From positions 186,001 to 250,000 of the forward strand of contig CAJQUW010000906.1 of assembly GCA_907163375.1 (NCBI GenBank): DNA of 64,000 nucleotides, in the 5' to 3' direction. The position numbers were made by a program, and so were the translations under genes. The stretch is from Prostheceraeus crozeri (Eukaryota > Platyhelminthes > Polycladida > Euryleptidae). The first letter of the stretch is position 1. Every line of letters starts with the position of its first letter. Below, one piece after another: positions 24,700-36,439 of the stretch. Below the pieces are notes generated by a model that worked only from the letters and a program-made list of their open reading frames with translations, had not been told where the DNA came from and made no database searches.

Positions 24700-25321
24700 G
24701 TATAAGAATCCGACTACGTGCTTAGTCTAAAAAATAGATATGATGTGTAGTTATCTCATTATTTGACGGCATAGCAATCGAACAAAAAGTTGCGTTACTT
24801 TACAATGAAGAAAGATTATTTTATTCATAGAAAGCAGTTAAAGCAGCTCAAGAAGCTGTAATTTTATCAACCAGTAAGCAGCTTTAAAGACATTTGTTGC
24901 TGTTCATGAAACTTAAAATAACAATGCATAAAACTGATGTCAGCACTGTATTTAGAAGTCATTGGATGCGCGTGATACATTTCATAGACATGAATATCTG
25001 AGATTCATCCATTCAATTTGTTACCATAGCCATCGCTAAAAAACTTGCAAGTTGCTTGCCACTGCGAGTATACTCTTAGAGGGCCAAACTGAATCATGTG
25101 GTGAGAAATGGATGCTACTGATACCGAATGACAAAATACTTTCATGAGTCTATTCTTTGTTTGGCTTGACAAACTGGAGGAGACAAGCGTTTTCTATCTT
25201 GGCAGTGTATGTCAAAGAGAACCGCATCGCCTAAGAAAGTTGACTATGTCTATCTTCTCGTTATCATGTTTGAAAATGAAATTTTAATCATAGGAATTCA
25301 CTATCAGATCATCATTTTCAG
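24700..25321. other. Spacer upstream of zinc-finger gene B
   Basis: No supported feature. It ends in the pyrimidine-rich acceptor atcattttcag of the first mapped gene B exon. Any 5' untranslated exon or promoter should lie in or upstream of this stretch. Confidence 0.4.
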
Positions 25322-25452
25322 ATGTGGCGTGATGAAGTTGGCATCATGGAAATGCTGTTTGCATATCTCACAGAACACGAAGAGTTCAGCGGATGGACAA
25401 ATTGGAGAGGTGTCTTGATTGACATTTTGTCCTGCTATGAAAATTCAAAGCG
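25322..25452 (+). CDS. Zinc-finger gene B, exon 1 (conserved 44-aa module)
   Basis: 131-nt exon after acceptor catcattttcag, with ATG as its first codon, ending in AAGCG before donor gtgagg (phase 2; the split codon is Arg). The product starts MWRDEVGIMEMLFAYLTEHE and continues EFSGWTNWRGVLIDILSC, then YENSKR. It is a compact, probably helical module with three Trp. Near-identical exons lie at 32887 and 55643. ATG at the exact exon start in all three suggests translation begins here with an intron in the 5' UTR, though an upstream coding exon cannot be excluded. I do not recognise the family. Confidence 0.85.
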
Positions 25453-25748
25453 GTGAGGACATCAAGCGGTGGAATGACTTGGATATGAATTATCATTTTA
25501 GCGCCTATTAAATATCTCTCTGTATCAGCTTTTGACGATGTCTAGCTGCATATATTAGCTTCCGCATCGGGTCGTACCGCATCCGGCGAACTCGTACTCT
25601 AGGAATTTTTCTAGCATTTTCGATTTTAGATCGTTCATGTACAAAATTATTCTGATGCAGTTTTAAAATTTCATAAATCAACGGAGAGTGAGAAGTCATA
25701 TGTGCAGTCAATGATGCAGATCTACGTGATTTTTTTCAGATAGGAAAA

Positions 25749-25920
25749 GTTGTTGTTTTTCCCGGCTCCGTCCAGCGGATAGGAGACATCGCATCAGTAT
25801 AGCACAAAGTGGAACACCCAGTAATAAAACACATGCCTGCTGCTGGCGAGGAGCGACCCGGGGAGGAGATTGACCACTCTGATACCACCGGGGTGCTTAA
25901 TTTCCAGTAAATTTCCAGGG
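25749..25920 (+). repeat. Dispersed repeat shared with 62612-62770
   Basis: Blocks ctccgtccagcggatagga and tgctggcgaggagcgacccg match gttccgtccaacggatagga and tgctggcgaggagtgccccg at 62.6-62.7 kb at similar spacing. No ORF or TIR was seen. It may be a SINE or a leftover of gene-array duplication. Confidence 0.6.
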
Positions 25921-26149
25921 GTTTAAATCGTTTCAGTTTTCACTCGCACTTGTTGCTACTTCGTAAAATTCATTTAGACCCCATATCAAATCTTAGATGT
26001 ACAGATATGGCCAAAAGTTTACGGGCACCTACGATAATGACATGAAAAACGAAGAAATCATGATATCTCGATCGAAATGTATTCAAATCAAGTTATAATG
26101 AAACGAAAGGCGTATATCCAAGTAATTAACATGTAGAGACTAACATGGA

Positions 26150-27796
26150 TCAATATTTCGTTGGAAATCCCTTTGATTTCATCACTGCTTGAATTCTCCT
26201 GGGGATGGATTTATATAGATTTTGGATAGTTTCTGGGGTGATTTGATGGTGCCACACTTGAATGATGGCATTTATTAGTTCACAGCGATTGGTAGGTTTC
26301 TTTTCTTGAACGAATGCGCCTACACGCGACCACAATTTTTCGATAATGTTCAGGTCAGGTGACTGTCCGGGCCACCAAGCCAGTGAAGGAATTCCGAGAT
26401 TAATCTTGTGTGTGGTAACTGCTTTGGATCGATGACATGGAGCTCCATCATCCTGGAATTGGTAGTCGCCATCTGGATACCATTCAGCAACAGAAGGAAG
26501 GAGACGCTCCTCTAACACTTTCTTGTACAAATTGAAATTAAATCGGTCCCCTTTTTCCAAAATAAACAATCGTCCAACACCATTATAAGAGATGCATGAC
26601 CATACCATCACAGTAAAGGGAAATTTCACAGTCGGTCTCAGACATTCAGGCTTGTAGCGCTCGCCAATTCGTCGACGCACCTGACCTCTAACATTGAAAG
26701 CCTGAAAGCTAGACTCGTCTGAGAAAATCACCTTCTTCCACTGGCCTTCAGTGAGATGTTTGAACTTATTGCACCCACAGAATTAAATATTTTGTTTATC
26801 TGCTTCGGTTTGCTAGAAGTGTGATTAATACGAAATGGACGGCACATTGTGGAACCTATTAGGTGGGCAAGGAGGAATTCCTAATACCTTACAGAGATAG
26901 GAAAAAAAGTCGTGCGTCGCTTGCGGATTAATGTGAGTTCCAGCAAAGTGCTTCGATTGCCAAAATTCCTTCAGATTCGAAGACTTCAGATCATTGCCCA
27001 CAAGTTTTCTCCATAATGTTGACCCTTCCGATCATTATTGAAGAAAGTAGCAGGCGTACGAAAATTAGTTCACTTGATGATTTCACATCCTCTCCTCGGC
27101 ATTGCTCACTGTATAGTGCATACACTGAATCGAATATTAGCCAAGACAGCGATGTGTGTTTCGGTGTGTGCGAAGTGATATCACAGCACGCACGCATCTC
27201 TCACTGGCTCTGGTGTCCTCTGCTGAAAGCTTATTGTTTGCCATTTCCAATAGCAAGCGATACATGAATTATCCATTCGAGAAGGAGCAAGTTGTGTGAT
27301 GTGATGTGCCATTTCGATATTAAGGTTACATACAATTCTTCCTTTTTAGGAAACCGAAGCGCGCGCAGATGAATCTAATTCTGTGATTGCACCATTTCAA
27401 GCGACGTTGGCGTTGTATGTAATTTACAGAAGGCTTTTTTGCTGGTCTACATGACTTAAGCCCTGTAGACAGAAGTCGTCGACGGATAGTTCTTTCACTG
27501 ACCACGCACCCAGTTGATTGCTTCAATTCATTAGCCAGTTGTTTTGATGAAGAATATCGGCTATTGATACATTTCCGAACCAAAATACGGTCTTCCCTGG
27601 GTGAAGTAATACGCGGACGACCAGACCGCTTTTTGACTTCCAAAGTCGATTCCAATTTAAACTTCTTGATTATGCTGGCAACTGCAGATTTGCCACCGTA
27701 GCCCCTCTGAGATATTTCACGAGTCGAAAGCCCTTCATTGTGCAACGCTATAATCACAGCACGATTAGACGGCGATATTTGCTTCGCTTTGCCCAT
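26150..27796 (-). pseudogene. Tc1 transposase split by insertion
   Basis: The N-terminal part (27796 down to the insertion) has paired helix-turn-helix features: MGKAKQISPSNRAVIIALHN, GLSTREISQRGYGGKSAVAS and SGRPRITSPREDRI (the GRPR hook). The C-terminal part (26767-26150) has the DDE domain: VIFSDESSFQ, YQFQDDGAPCHRS and GQSPDLNIIEKLWSRV, with 35 residues between the second Asp and Glu. The insertion sits between WCN and KFKH. Coding lengths on both sides sum to 1029 nt, a 342-aa transposase, the usual Tc1 size. I saw no further stop in either part, so the insert appears to be the main lesion. Confidence 0.92.
26776..27385. mobile_element. Non-autonomous hAT-type element, copy 1 (610 bp)
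   Basis: The terminal inverted repeat is cacagaattaaat at the left and cacagaattagat (reverse complement) at the right. A perfect 8-bp target duplication attgcacc lies at 26768-26775 and 27386-27393, inside the Tc1 transposase. 8-bp duplications with CA-starting short TIRs are the hAT signature. No transposase is present. Relatives: 45230-45843 (opposite orientation) and 56358-56801. Confidence 0.93.
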
Positions 27797-28312
27797 GTTA
27801 TAATGCTACAATGTGAAGCGCCACACCAATATGAAGTGAATGCTATGATTCAGTTTGAAATTGAATTTTTGAAATCATAGATATCTGACAGCCGATTGAT
27901 TCATGTTATTCAGATTGCCAAGATAGCAAATCAATTACCTGACACGAAAGCACTTTTTCAACGGCCACAGAGGAAGATATTACCAGAAACGAACGTAACT
28001 GTTGAAAATCAGAAGGTGCCCGTAAACTATTGGCCATATCTGTATCTACACATGCAGCCTCTGAGATTCTGTCACCTTTCGTTCAATGACTAGCGGTGTC
28101 TCACATGTATGCTGATGCTCGACTCATATATGAAAATTGAATCCAAATACTATCGAGTTAGTATTTGAATGGAATGAGGAAGCTTATTAAAATGATCAGA
28201 ATCTTATGCTCAACTCTGAATTATTCAGAACCATTTGTTTTTTTCTTTTTCATAGAATGATCACCTGATGTTATTAGATCTTTCCGACAAATGAATCATG
28301 TGTTCTTTTCAG

Positions 28313-28382
28313 AAATCAAGAAAATGTTAATTTTGGCCACTTTTCAAGCAACTCTGAATTTTCGGGTAAATTAGAAGCTCAG
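28313..28382 (+). CDS. Zinc-finger gene B, exon 2
   Basis: 70 nt between acceptor tgttcttttcag and donor gtgggc. It enters in phase 2 and leaves in phase 0, matching exons 2 of genes C and D (67 nt each). The product is R-NQENVNFGHFSSNSEFSGK-LEAQ, with little identity to the paralogues. Support comes from phase, length and the reading-frame closure of the whole gene. Confidence 0.7.
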
Positions 28383-28453
28383 GTGGGCGTCTCTAAATAT
28401 TGTTATACGAAGCACATGCATGAGCATTGCATCTATTTGATTATGCATTGCAG

Positions 28454-28508
28454 ATTACTGATGGACTGAAGTTACTGACGAATAAAAATTTGGCAGAAGC
28501 AGCTGAAG
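28454..28508 (+). CDS. Zinc-finger gene B, exon 3 (GC-AG donor)
   Basis: 55 nt after acceptor ttatgcattgcag, giving ITDGLKLLTNKNLAEAAE plus a split Gly. It ends before gcaagt: AAG|GCAAGT fits the strong consensus of rare GC-AG introns. Same length and phases (0 in, 1 out) as exon 3 of gene C. With this donor the four exons total 1047 nt and stay open to the gene stop. Confidence 0.65.
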
Positions 28509-28580
28509 GCAAGTTTGTAGCCATGGACAAATTGTGATGCTATGTAGTTAGAAATTTATATTATGTTGCTATGATTTCAG

Positions 28581-29371
28581 GTGCAATGGTGAAAAGTGAA
28601 GTAACAAAAGTCTATGGAGAGGATGAACTTGTATCTGTTATGTGTACGGAAGATGCAGCAAACTATGAACAAGAATTACAATATAATACTAAAGCTAATG
28701 ATCAATTTGAATGCCATTTTGAGATAGGAATGACAGACGATGAAAGAAAGGAAATATATGATTTGACAAATGATAAAGAATTTGAACCTGAAACTGCTAC
28801 GACATCGGCTGCAAATGTCGAGCAATCAGATGAAATTGAAATACTGAACGAGTATACTAGTCATGTAAATCCTATGAGCGCATGTTCTGATGTTTCTGGA
28901 TTACCAAATCTTCAATCCCCTGTGTCGCTGACTCAAGAAATGGACCCGCCGAGGAAATATATACGGTCAGTTCTCGCGAGACCTTATAATTATCACCACG
29001 GACTGCTTGAGCTATCAGAGAAAAACTTTCCTTGTGGATTTTGTCCCGCATCATTTTCGTCTCGGCATTTAAAAACAAGACACGAAAGAATACACACTGG
29101 GGAGAAGCCGTATTCATGTCGTTTCTGTAATAAGACTTTTAGTGATTACTCAAACACGAAATCTCATGAAAGAATACATACAGGAGAGAAGCCGTACTCC
29201 TGCAAATACTGTGCGAACTCTTACCGAACTAGTACAGATCGAAAAAAGCACGAGAGAATACATACAGGGGAAAAACCGTACAAATGTCAGTTTTGTGAAA
29301 AGAAATTTATTTCATCCTCACACAGATTGGTACATGAGCGTGGCCATTTACCAAGAAGTTCGCCAACTTAA
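28581..29371 (+). CDS. Zinc-finger gene B, last exon with four C2H2 fingers
   Basis: It starts after acceptor gctatgatttcag in phase 1 and ends at TAA. It opens GAMVKSEV, where VKSE is a psi-K-x-E SUMO-type site. About 150 mostly acidic residues follow, then LARPYNYHH, then four C2H2 fingers beginning FPCGFCPASF, YSCRFCNKTF, YSCKYCANSY and YKCQFCEKKF, joined by TGEKP linkers. Helix contact residues (-1, 2, 3, 6): S-H-L-R, D-S-N-S, T-T-D-K, S-S-H-V. The whole protein is predicted at 348 aa with fingers in the last 110 residues. Probable nuclear DNA-binding regulator; the target is unknown. Confidence 0.93.
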
Positions 29372-31668
29372 TTGCTTATTTGTTCGTAAACGTGAGTTCA
29401 TTCTATCCTCGATGACGGCAACATGTGTTACAGTATTATTCTATGCAAGTGTATGAAAAGTATCTAGGCTTTTTGGTTTCCTCACTATATAATGAAAATG
29501 AACTATGATATCCTTTTATCGAGAACAATCATACGCCCTATTTTATTATTTCTGTCTACGTTTGCATCGTTAGAATGTACTTAACACTTGTGATTAATGA
29601 TGATGCATTATAAACAACATCTGTATGCTTCTTCATTGATATGTGCGATGCCCTCTCCTACCTTCTCAATAACATTTGAAGATTGTGCTTCTTTCATTTT
29701 ATGATTTGCTCTCCTCTAAAATACGACTGCCGTATTGGGTGAGCTTTCTTAATTTCACTGAGTTAATTAATTCATCTTTCTTTTATCATCATCATGAATT
29801 CCCGCATTGTTTCGAGTTCAACGAAGAATTTAGCCATGTGTGCGTTTCATCATTGACAATAAGTTTATCTCAACAATATTGCCATATTATCTAACGTTTT
29901 GTTAATCTCTGTAAAGTAAAATTTATATTCTTGAATTTTTTACTGTCTCGCTCCTATGGGTATTATCTAGTTTTCATTGTGCTCTTCTTTGCTTACATCA
30001 ATATTGACAGTAGTAACCTTGCTTCATGCCATGAATTGCACGATGGAAAATACCCTAATTTGATATGTATGCTTGTATGCATTAGATTTGATGTCAATTT
30101 GTATGTGTTGAAAAGAACGTAAGTGAATTTTTATATAGTTATGCTCACATCCTTTGTTGCGCTGATGTTATAACCTTTTTTTGACATACATTGATTTTTC
30201 TTAGGTCTCTCTGATGATTGTTCGAGACTTGTGCAGTCACTCATTTGTTTCAACTCCATCTCCTTTATCTAGAATTGAGTTTACATTCAATCAATAAAGG
30301 AAGTCAAGAAAAGCCAATTGACCTTTCATTCTTCTCGATGAATGCATGTACCAAATTAATTCCAAACGGGAAGCACATAATTACGATATGCATGACTACG
30401 AAAAACTATATAGCAGGAAAACATAGCTCAAAATGATTCTATTTGCAATGAAATGATGATCAGAAAGAATTTTCGACATACTTTGGAAAATAGAAAGAAT
30501 TCAGCATTTTGTATGACGAATTGTTTTCTCACGTGGTAATAGTGGCCCTATGACGGCAGCAGTTTTCAAAGAACAAAAAAAGCTGGATAGATGTCTAGGG
30601 TAAGGAATTTTTATCTTAACAACTCTATGGGTGGATAACCTTCATAAATTATCATCTTTATTGCATACTTATAATCTAAACGTATCACATAAAGCCGATT
30701 TTTACCAAAGATTTATTTTTAATGCGCCTTTTACAGCGGGCTTGAATTCGAGTCATTGTTGTTTAAGTTGATAAGCATGCTTGAGGGTTTACCAGAATAA
30801 GTTACTTGTGGGGCATTGGTGGCATATGAGGATATGGGCATGCGTCTGTATTTGCGTTTAACTAATTACAACTTAAATAGCACATCATAGCAACTTCATA
30901 CAGGCAATGCTGAACCGGAACTTTGGCTTAATTTTTTCTTGGGTATCGATGATAGTTAAAAAATTTAATAATAATTCAATAATATCGAAGAGTCAAAGGG
31001 TAGGACCGCTTGTGAATTCGAATAAGATACCAAAATGATTTCCAGATCACAAACCTCAATGTGGCATGTATCGTTATGCGATTGAACATCAGCTTCATGA
31101 TGAAAGCTGTATTTGAAAGTGGCGTTTGTCTAATTTTGTATAATTATATGTGAAATAGACTATATCTAGATGCATATTTGATTAATCTTGACGACTTCTG
31201 TTTGGGCATCTGTCAAATCATATAATTCTCTATTTAGTAGTGATGCTGCGTCATTGGGATGTGTTTCAATATCAGACCTGGTCACTGCCGAAGTCAATTG
31301 TCATTGTGGCAGTATTAGCAGCGACAGCTACTTACTTGTAAAGATCACAGCGCTCCAGTTAAAAGTCTGACAATGTCAGCACCGTCCAAGCCCTCAGCAA
31401 GGGGGAGTAGTGACGTTAAGCCATCACACACTTCACAGTAGGCCTGCTGTCTTGAGAAGCCAGCCAGCAATGTCACTTTAGATATTTTAAAACACATTAT
31501 TTAATTTAAGTCATTTAACAGAGAAATCGGGGATCACACACACAAGCAGCATATTTTCAAAATGCTTTGCTATAACATAGAAGCTCACCACTCAACATAC
31601 GAAGATTCATTGCACTGATAAGGCAGGGAAAAGCGTTATAAGTTGATGGGACGGTGCTAGCATAATGT
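29372..31668 (+). other. Gene B 3' region and spacer
   Basis: Contains a candidate polyadenylation signal aataaa at 30293-30298, 0.9 kb after the gene B stop. No other gene or element recognised. Confidence 0.4.
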
Positions 31669-32400
31669 CAGGGAGGGCCGATGTGACAAAAAGTGACAGA
31701 ATGTAACAATTTTTCATCTCAAAATAAAATGTGACAAAATGTATGTTTTTGTTCGTGGTGTGACCAAATGTGACAAATTCACGGAAGAAGTATTCTAACA
31801 AAATACGAACAAAGTCACAGAGGAACATTGACTTCGTTTGAATGAAATAGCGAAGTCATGTTTTCCAGGAGGTCATTATTCTAATGTTCCTTTATTCTTT
31901 GATGGTAATTTGTATTAGGGATATGCAGGATTGATATTTCCCCTCTTTCTTGCTCCAAATGGCGACTTTACTCTGGAGACTTGTGATCTTTTAGTCCGGA
32001 TGCCCTTTCTCACTCACTGCTTCCAATGACACTTTCTAGGCTCGACCTCTGGATTGAAAAATCGCTAGGCCAAGTACTTAGATACTGTGCCACCCATATG
32101 GAACTATATAAATGATGATAACTTGTAATAATTGATGAATTAACATTTTTTCTAGATTTTGTCACGTTATAACCCCGTTTGATATATGTTATGAATATTA
32201 CGTCAAATGCTCTTCTTAGAAAATCGGCTTTTAAGACAAAATTGATGACTGCCAATCTTCTGCGCACCTGCATGTGTTTTCATCAGCATGTAACAAAATG
32301 TGACATTTGCTCCCATCGGTGTGTTACAAAATGTGACAAATTTCGAGTATCAAGATGTGATAAAATGTGTCACCGATCCTAGTATGGCCGTCCAACCCTG
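31669..32400. mobile_element. hAT-like non-autonomous element with gtgacaaaatgt subterminal repeats
   Basis: The left end reads cagggagggccgatgtgaca. The right end (reverse complement) reads cagggttggacggccatact and reaches gatcggtgaca after a short insertion. CAGGG termini are typical of hAT. The words atgtgacaaaatgt and variants recur at both ends (31680-31775 and 32290-32370), like hAT subterminal transposase-binding repeats. Flanks cataatgt and caatgtgt are only partly alike, so the 8-bp duplication is not proven. No transposase is present. Confidence 0.6.
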
Positions 32401-32886
32401 CAATGTGTGTACAACATAAAGCCGTGGATTTTCAGACACAGGCTAACTGTTTTCAAACCATTAATTCTTCATCAGAGCTCTAACAAAAGATGGATTGTCG
32501 AATCACTAAAACGGCACAATTGTCTGCACTTCGGTGTGTCGGTCTCGTTTGATAAAGCAGACGAAGGTGAATAGCAGGTTCAAGATGACAAAAATTTATA
32601 TTACCATGTGAGATTTATAAAGTTGAGTTTGAAATTATACGTCCTTTATACAAAGTTTCAAATGAAAATGGCTAAGAAGATCGACATAGTTGTTGCTGTT
32701 ACACGGAGAGGTACACTGAAAGCACACGTACTTGAGAAGGCGGTTTTGAACATCTTCCTGTTTGTAATCAAATAGTTTTCACTCTAGACAACCATACTGA
32801 AGAACATTAATCAAGATTTTGAATTGTTTCTCGTATTTCAGAGAGGTTTTCTTTATATCTATGATTATTTCAGCTCTGAATTTCAG

Positions 32887-33017
32887 ATGTGGCGTGAGGA
32901 AGTAGGTATTATGGAAATGCTATTTGCATATCTCACTGAACACGAAGAGTTCAGAGGATGGACGAATTGGAGAGGAATACTTATTGATATTTTGTCTTGT
33001 TATGAAAATTCAAAGCG
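32887..33017 (+). CDS. Zinc-finger gene C, exon 1 (conserved 44-aa module)
   Basis: 131 nt after acceptor gaatttcag, donor gtaagt, phase 2 out. The product begins MWREEVGIMEMLFAYLTEHE and continues EFRGWTNWRGILIDILSC, then YENSKR. Against gene B exon 1 I count 11 codons with silent changes and 3 with amino-acid changes (D4E, S23R, V31I), the pattern of purifying selection on protein sequence. The next exon is 8.5 kb away, across an intron filled by a pogo-like element, SINE-like pieces and a Penelope-like element. Confidence 0.87.
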
Positions 33018-33325
33018 GTAAGTGTCCACACTACATTGGGAATTGCAAAACAGCAAATACATGATGCATGTTTCCAAATCCAAATAATGTTTTTATGGTG
33101 AACTTTTCTTAAAAATGTTCTTGAGTAGCAAAGCACATAGAATAACTTAAGCGTTAGAAGGCCTAAAAAGACCGCTCAGCACCTGATATGTTATTTAGAA
33201 AAGTCGATACAAGCGAATAGGTTCCACTTTGAATTCTCTTTCGCACCATTTAATTCAGTAGCTATTGTCTGTCGGTTTTCGTCATCGTTCAGTAGAAGAT
33301 TCGAAGGACGCTGATAGATTGATTA

Positions 33326-35456
33326 CCGTAAACTGCGGTAATTCGGAACGTCGGGGTAATTCGGAACGTTAATATGTTTCTGCAGATTTTGCTAATTAAA
33401 TCAACTTTCAAGTATTTCAGGATGCTGTGATGGCTATGATACTCTCTCAATTGTTGTTATTAACATATCTATGCATAGCGAATTAATGCGATCGCGAGAG
33501 AATTAACTCAAATTTGAAAATTTAAATTCAATACACCTGTGACCCGTAGCTATCGTATCAATCCAATGCAATTCGATTTGAACCTACATGTAGTAGACAA
33601 GCTTTCATCATCGGCAACGCACTCATTCTTCAGACACTGTGTGACTTAGTAAACTTCTGTGACTCTCTTGGTAGTTAACAATGCCTAGAACGTATCAGAG
33701 AATGACTGTCGTTTCCCATGCCGGTACGCAAGGCATGTCTATTCATAAAGCAGCACAAGTTTACGGCGTATCTAAAACAACTCTTTGGCGTCATGTGAAT
33801 GGGACTGGTTCTGTTGGACGTCCTAAAACTTTCTCGAGTGAAGAAGAAGCTGTTATTGCTGACACTCTACAACAAATTGCTGATTGAGGTGTTGGATTTA
33901 GTGTGACTGATGTGCAAATCCTCATCAAAAGATATCTTGACTCGATAGGGAGATCAGTGTCGTATTTCAATGACAATTATCCTGGATATGACTTCATTCG
34001 CGGATTCATGCAACGGAATGACATGGTGGGTCGAGTTGCTGGAAATATTAAACGATCACGTGCTGCAATCGGAAAATGTGACACAGACGCATTCTTTTCT
34101 GAGCTGGACAAAGCTGGTGAAATATTGCCGCAGAACTTTTATAACTACGACGAAACGGCGTTGAGTGACGATCCTGGAAATAAGAAAGTGCTCGTGAGGC
34201 GCGGAACAAGAAGAGTCGAACTGGTACGCGAACATTCTAAATCTAATGTATCCATCATGGTGTGTGGCAATGCAGCTGGAGATCTTCTTCCGCCACTTGT
34301 GTGTTACAAAGCTCAAAACATGTACGATGGTTGGGCTCAAGGTGGGCCTACCGGTGCGCAATATTCTCCGGATGGATTCTCCAATATTATCCGGATGGTT
34401 TGAAATGGACACTTTCCTGCTGTGGTTCAAAAAACTATTTCTCCCGAGCGTAAGCACCACGAATAGTCCGAAACTCTTGCTCGGCGACAATCTGGACAGT
34501 CACTTCTGCCCTGAAGTGATTCAACTAGCCAGAGAGAACAATATTTATTTCGCCACCTTTCCTCCAAATTCAACACATCTGATGCAGCCACTTGATGTGG
34601 CTGTTTTCAGATCATTCAAAATGTTATGGGGAGAGATCTTGGACAATTATCGAAAAGAAACAAGACAGAAAGGTGTAATACAAAAGACTGTCTTTCCAGT
34701 CTTGTTAAGTCAGCTTTGGCAAAAGGTTAAAATTCATGGTGGTGACAATCTGAGATCTGGTTTTCGAGCATGTGGTCTTGTTCCTCGAAATCCGGATGAG
34801 CCCATCAAGCGTTTACCTGGAATGAAAGCCTCAGATGAAATAGGCCGAAAATAGGCTGTTCTTATTGGCATTCTGCAAGAGAACAGAAAAGCTGGTGCCG
34901 GTACTCGAAAGTCTGGTCGAGGAGCAAAGGTCGTTCCAGGTCGAGCAATTCAGTATTCAGATCGACCATCTACGTCTGCAGCAGCGTCCAACTTACCAAG
35001 AGAGGGAGACGTACCATCATCCGATGAGGAAGATGACCTATGCAATGGATGCAATTCTCGGTTCAGTCAGTACCAGGGTCCTGATTGTATTCGCTGTATT
35101 GCATGCCATCACTGGTACTGTGGTTCATGCAACAATAGTAGTCAAGACCCATACTATATCTGTATGAAGTGTGAGTGATATATTATCTTCGTTTTCATGT
35201 TTGAGTACATGCAGTTTATTTTAAATCGAAAATAAATCAATGTTCCGAATTACCCCAATTATTTTGAAAATCATTAGTCTTTGGTCCAGGTGATTTTATT
35301 GATCTAATATTCATATTATTTATATTTTGAAAATGCATTCTAATCAAGAAAGATAAGTTTGCGGTTCATGTAGAGCGAGAAATAAAAATAAGCTTTAGTT
35401 GCTGCGAAAAATAATTAAATATCTGAAAACCCGTTCCGAATTACCCCAGTTTACGG
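33326..35456 (+). mobile_element. pogo/Tigger-like DNA transposon (DDE_1), decayed
   Basis: Inverted ends start ccgtaaactgcggtaattcg (left) and ccgtaaactggggtaattcg (right, reverse complement), each followed by gaac. They are flanked by TA at 33324-33325 and 35457-35458. A second ggggtaattcggaac word lies just inside the left end, and ttccgaattaccccaa lies inside the right end near 35242. It encodes the DDE_1 transposase at 33681-35178. It lies in gene C intron 1, same orientation as the gene. Confidence 0.9.
33681..35178 (+). pseudogene. pogo-like transposase with C-terminal zinc-binding domain
   Basis: It starts MPRTYQRMTVVSHAG. A helix-turn-helix (SIHKAAQVYGVSKTTLWRHV) is followed by DDE_1 motifs NYDETALSDDPGNKK, LLGDNLDSHFCP and STHLMQPLDVAVFRSFK, the pogo/Tigger/jerky order. 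The C-terminal tail has a Cys/His cluster CNGCNSRFSQ, CIRCIACHHWYC and CMKCE, a PHD-like zinc-binding motif seen in many transposases of this group. Broken by an in-frame stop near 33885, a frameshift near 34.38 kb and a stop near 34852. Inactive, but recognisable along its length. Confidence 0.9.
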
Positions 35457-35459
35457 TAT

Positions 35460-36435
35460 ATCTTCTTTCAGGAAATGTACATTCCTTGAAGCTTATTCAT
35501 ATCAAATCAAGCTGAGAAATGATTTAAGTTTCGGCACAACTATCCAGCAATCTCTATCTTTCTAGAATTCGTATTCACCATTTGAAGATCAAGTGCGCTA
35601 AGTAATGTATTTTCACACTTAGTCAACTATGAATTCGTAAAATTTGATGGAGAATGATGTTTTGCTTACTGCAGAGTTATTAATGGAAACCAAATTAAGG
35701 AATTTTAACAAAGGTTGGCATATATGAATATTGTCATCTTGGATGTTGTCTCAAACTGTTCATCGAAATGCTTCAAGAGCTGATCATTAGAAAATGTTTA
35801 GGTACAAAGTATCTTCCGATAGAATAGTCAGCTATTGCCTTATTCTTCGAATAGTAGCCGCGACTCCTTTTGTAGAGACATCTTTAAGCTGTTGACAACC
35901 CTACGAATGTTTTGTACTAAAGTAGGCTTGTCGTACTCCCGACGAAAGTTGAGTTGGGCTGTCACAATAGATTCAAATTAATTGAAGCAAATTTTCGGCA
36001 TCTTAACCTTTGAATGTACGAGTGAGATTGTTTCGACTATAACCAGAGGTTGGCTACTGTTAAAGAGTCCCATTTCCGACCGATGCAAATTTCTAGGAAA
36101 CCACTGATTGTTAACTAAATGCTTAATCTACTAATGGAGGGTGCGGGTAGCTTTCCTCCAGTAGTAGTCGGTTATAAGACGCAGACTATTCACTAAATGC
36201 TCATAAATTTTCCTTAAAATGTTGTATTAATATCAGAGATTTTCGGGGGATCCGCGTAATGCATTTATTTTTTTCTATTTGGGCCCCCTTGAAACATAAA
36301 TTTCGCTAGGGCCACTGTTTGCACATTCTCATCCCTGTAATTGTTTGTTCTCAACAACCACTGAGTATTTTTATTTAACTGGGGTCGTATCTAGGTATTT
36401 TATTAATATAGGTATTTATTATCTACGTATCTTTT
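35460..36435. other. Gene C intron 1, no recognised feature
   Basis: AT-rich intronic DNA without a recognised element or RNA gene. Confidence 0.4.
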
Positions 36436-36439
36436 TATT

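Larger units (their letters stand above)
26002..28042 (-). mobile_element. Tc1-type DNA transposon, interrupted by a hAT element
   Basis: 31-bp terminal inverted repeats with one mismatch: left cagatatggccaaaagttta, right (reverse complement) cagatatggccaatagttta, each followed by cgggcacct. They are flanked by TA at 26000-26001 and 28043-28044. Total length is 2041 bp; without the 610-bp nested insert and one 8-bp duplicate it would be 1423 bp, normal for Tc1. It lies in gene B intron 1, opposite to the gene. Confidence 0.95.
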
